Positions 5,149 to 5,893 of a stretch of 5,893 nt of DNA are shown in pieces; the first letter of the stretch is position 1, and the number at the start of each line of letters is the position of its first letter. The stretch lies in NCBI GenBank assembly GCA_004525355.1, contig SPCK01000143.1, positions 1 to 5,893 on the forward strand, in the 5' to 3' direction. A model generated the notes under the pieces. The model worked only from the letters and a program-made list of their open reading frames with translations. It was not told the DNA's origin and searched no databases. The translations under genes and the position numbers were made by a program. This DNA comes from Spirochaetales bacterium (GTDB lineage: Bacteria; Spirochaetota; Spirochaetia; Treponematales; UBA12059).

Positions 5149-5893
5149 TCATCCCCGGTGTTCCGGCTCTTCCTCCGGCTTGCCCTCATGCAACAGTCCA
5201 AGGGCCTGGGTGACGGCGTTGTCGAGGAAGACTGAATCGAGGCCGATGGCGACGAACCTGAAGCCCTGGGACACCCTGCGGCGCGCGCTTGCCGCATCCA
5301 TGCAGAATATGCCTGGCGTGACTCCGGCGCGTTTGGCGGCGGACAGTACCGTGCCTATCGCCTTCTCGACGTCTGGATGGTCGACCCGGCCCTGAAGACC
5401 CATTGAACAGGAGAGATCGTACGGCCCCACGAAGATCACGTCGATCCCTGGAACGGACAGGATCTCTTCGATTCGTTCGACGGCATCACGGTGCTCGACC
5501 TGCGGGATCACCATGACCTGCGCATCGGCGGCCTTGAGGTATTCGACCATGCGGATTCCGAACAGTGAGACCCTGCCCGGGCCTATGCCGCGCGAACCCG
5601 CGGGCGCGTACGTGCAGGATGACACGGCGCGGGCCGCTTCTTCACGCGAGTTGACCATGGGGATCATCACCCCCATCGCGCCTGCGTCCAGCGCACGCTT
5701 GATGGTCGCATGGTCGTTGGACGGCACCCGTACCAAGGGCGTCGGGCCGCCTCGGTTGATTGCGGCGAAAAGGTCGCCGGCCGTCTCGATGCCCATCATG
5801 CCGTGTTCCATGTCGACGAGTATCCAGTCGAACCCGCGGTTGGCCAGTATCTCGGATACCGCGGCGCTGGCCACGGTCTGGAAGATGCCGAAA
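5149..5893 (-). CDS. HpcH/HpaI-family class II aldolase (5' end cut by window)
   Basis: The frame is open to the right edge and begins FGIFQTVASAAVSEILA. The GTG at 5874 is the V of that conserved stretch, not the true start, and the real N-terminus lies outside the window (perhaps 10-20 residues). The 247 visible residues show the family's active site: VDMEHG (His30 of the fragment), VRVPSND (Arg55), IPQVEH (metal ligand Glu133) and VGPYDLS (metal ligand Asp159). The spacing between them (25, 78, 26) nearly matches that of HpaI (25, 79, 26). These divalent-metal enzymes cleave 2-keto-3-deoxy acids to pyruvate plus an aldehyde; relatives act on 2-keto-3-deoxyglucarate (GarL), 2-keto-3-deoxyrhamnonate (RhmA) or homoprotocatechuate products (HpaI). 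The gene converges on kduD with a 68-base gap. The substrate is unknown; a sugar acid is the reasonable guess from context. Confidence 0.93.
   Translation of the reverse strand, partial: FGIFQTVASAAVSEILANRGFDWILVDMEHGMMGIETAGDLFAAINRGGPTPLVRVPSNDHATIKRALDAGAMGVMIPMVNSREEAARAVSSCTYAPAGSRGIGPGRVSLFGIRMVEYLKAADAQVMVIPQVEHRDAVERIEEILSVPGIDVIFVGPYDLSCSMGLQGRVDHPDVEKAIGTVLSAAKRAGVTPGIFCMDAASARRRVSQGFRFVAIGLDSVFLDNAVTQALGLLHEGKPEEEPEHRG

Noticed and set aside
5872..5874. GTG as the start codon of the aldolase
   Set aside because: The frame stays open and family-like (FGIFQT) up to the window edge, so this codon is an internal valine and the gene is truncated by the window.

Overview
The window is about 5.9 kb of GC-rich bacterial DNA (roughly 58-60% G+C by eye). 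It has two complete sugar-acid genes, one complete secreted-protein gene, two genes cut by the window edges, and a patch of decayed genes in the middle. The taxon cannot be fixed from the sequence. The hydrolase style and the CsgG/LpoB-like secreted protein resemble those I associate with spirochaetes such as Treponema and Spirochaeta, but this is a weak, memory-based inference. All intact genes have clear GGAG-type ribosome binding sites, and two good sigma70-type promoters are visible.

Left part (1-2790, all minus strand). A monoacylglycerol-lipase-like alpha/beta hydrolase runs off the left edge. It has its own near-consensus promoter (957-984). Upstream of it lies a separate gene for a 458-residue secreted protein with a CsgG/LpoB-like N-terminal domain and a GATase1-like C-terminal domain. 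This gene has a predicted promoter at 2762-2790 and a leader of about 155 nt containing three hairpins. One of these is a nested palindrome that starts at the predicted transcription start.

Middle (about 2811-3466, plus strand). This is a graveyard. The last quarter of an NRAMP (MntH-type) Mn/Fe transporter lacks its first two thirds and carries an in-frame amber codon. A universal stress protein (Usp) gene follows, with its start and its ATP-loop end preserved but most of the middle deleted. NRAMP and Usp are sometimes neighbours or fused in bacteria, so this was probably a working pair once.

Right part (3463-5893). kduI and kduD form a tight plus-strand pair converting the unsaturated uronate product of pectin/polyuronate lyases (5-keto-4-deoxyuronate) to 2-keto-3-deoxygluconate. 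The kduI start overlaps the stop of the Usp remnant (ATGA). Facing the pair is an HpcH/HpaI-family class II aldolase, cut by the right edge. Members of that family split 2-keto-3-deoxy sugar acids, so it could act on the Kdu product, although the substrate cannot be read from the sequence.

I found no RNA gene, CRISPR array, insertion sequence or prophage element. The most interesting items are the decayed mntH-usp locus joined to kduI and the structured leader of the secreted-protein gene. I see no convincing novel multi-gene system.
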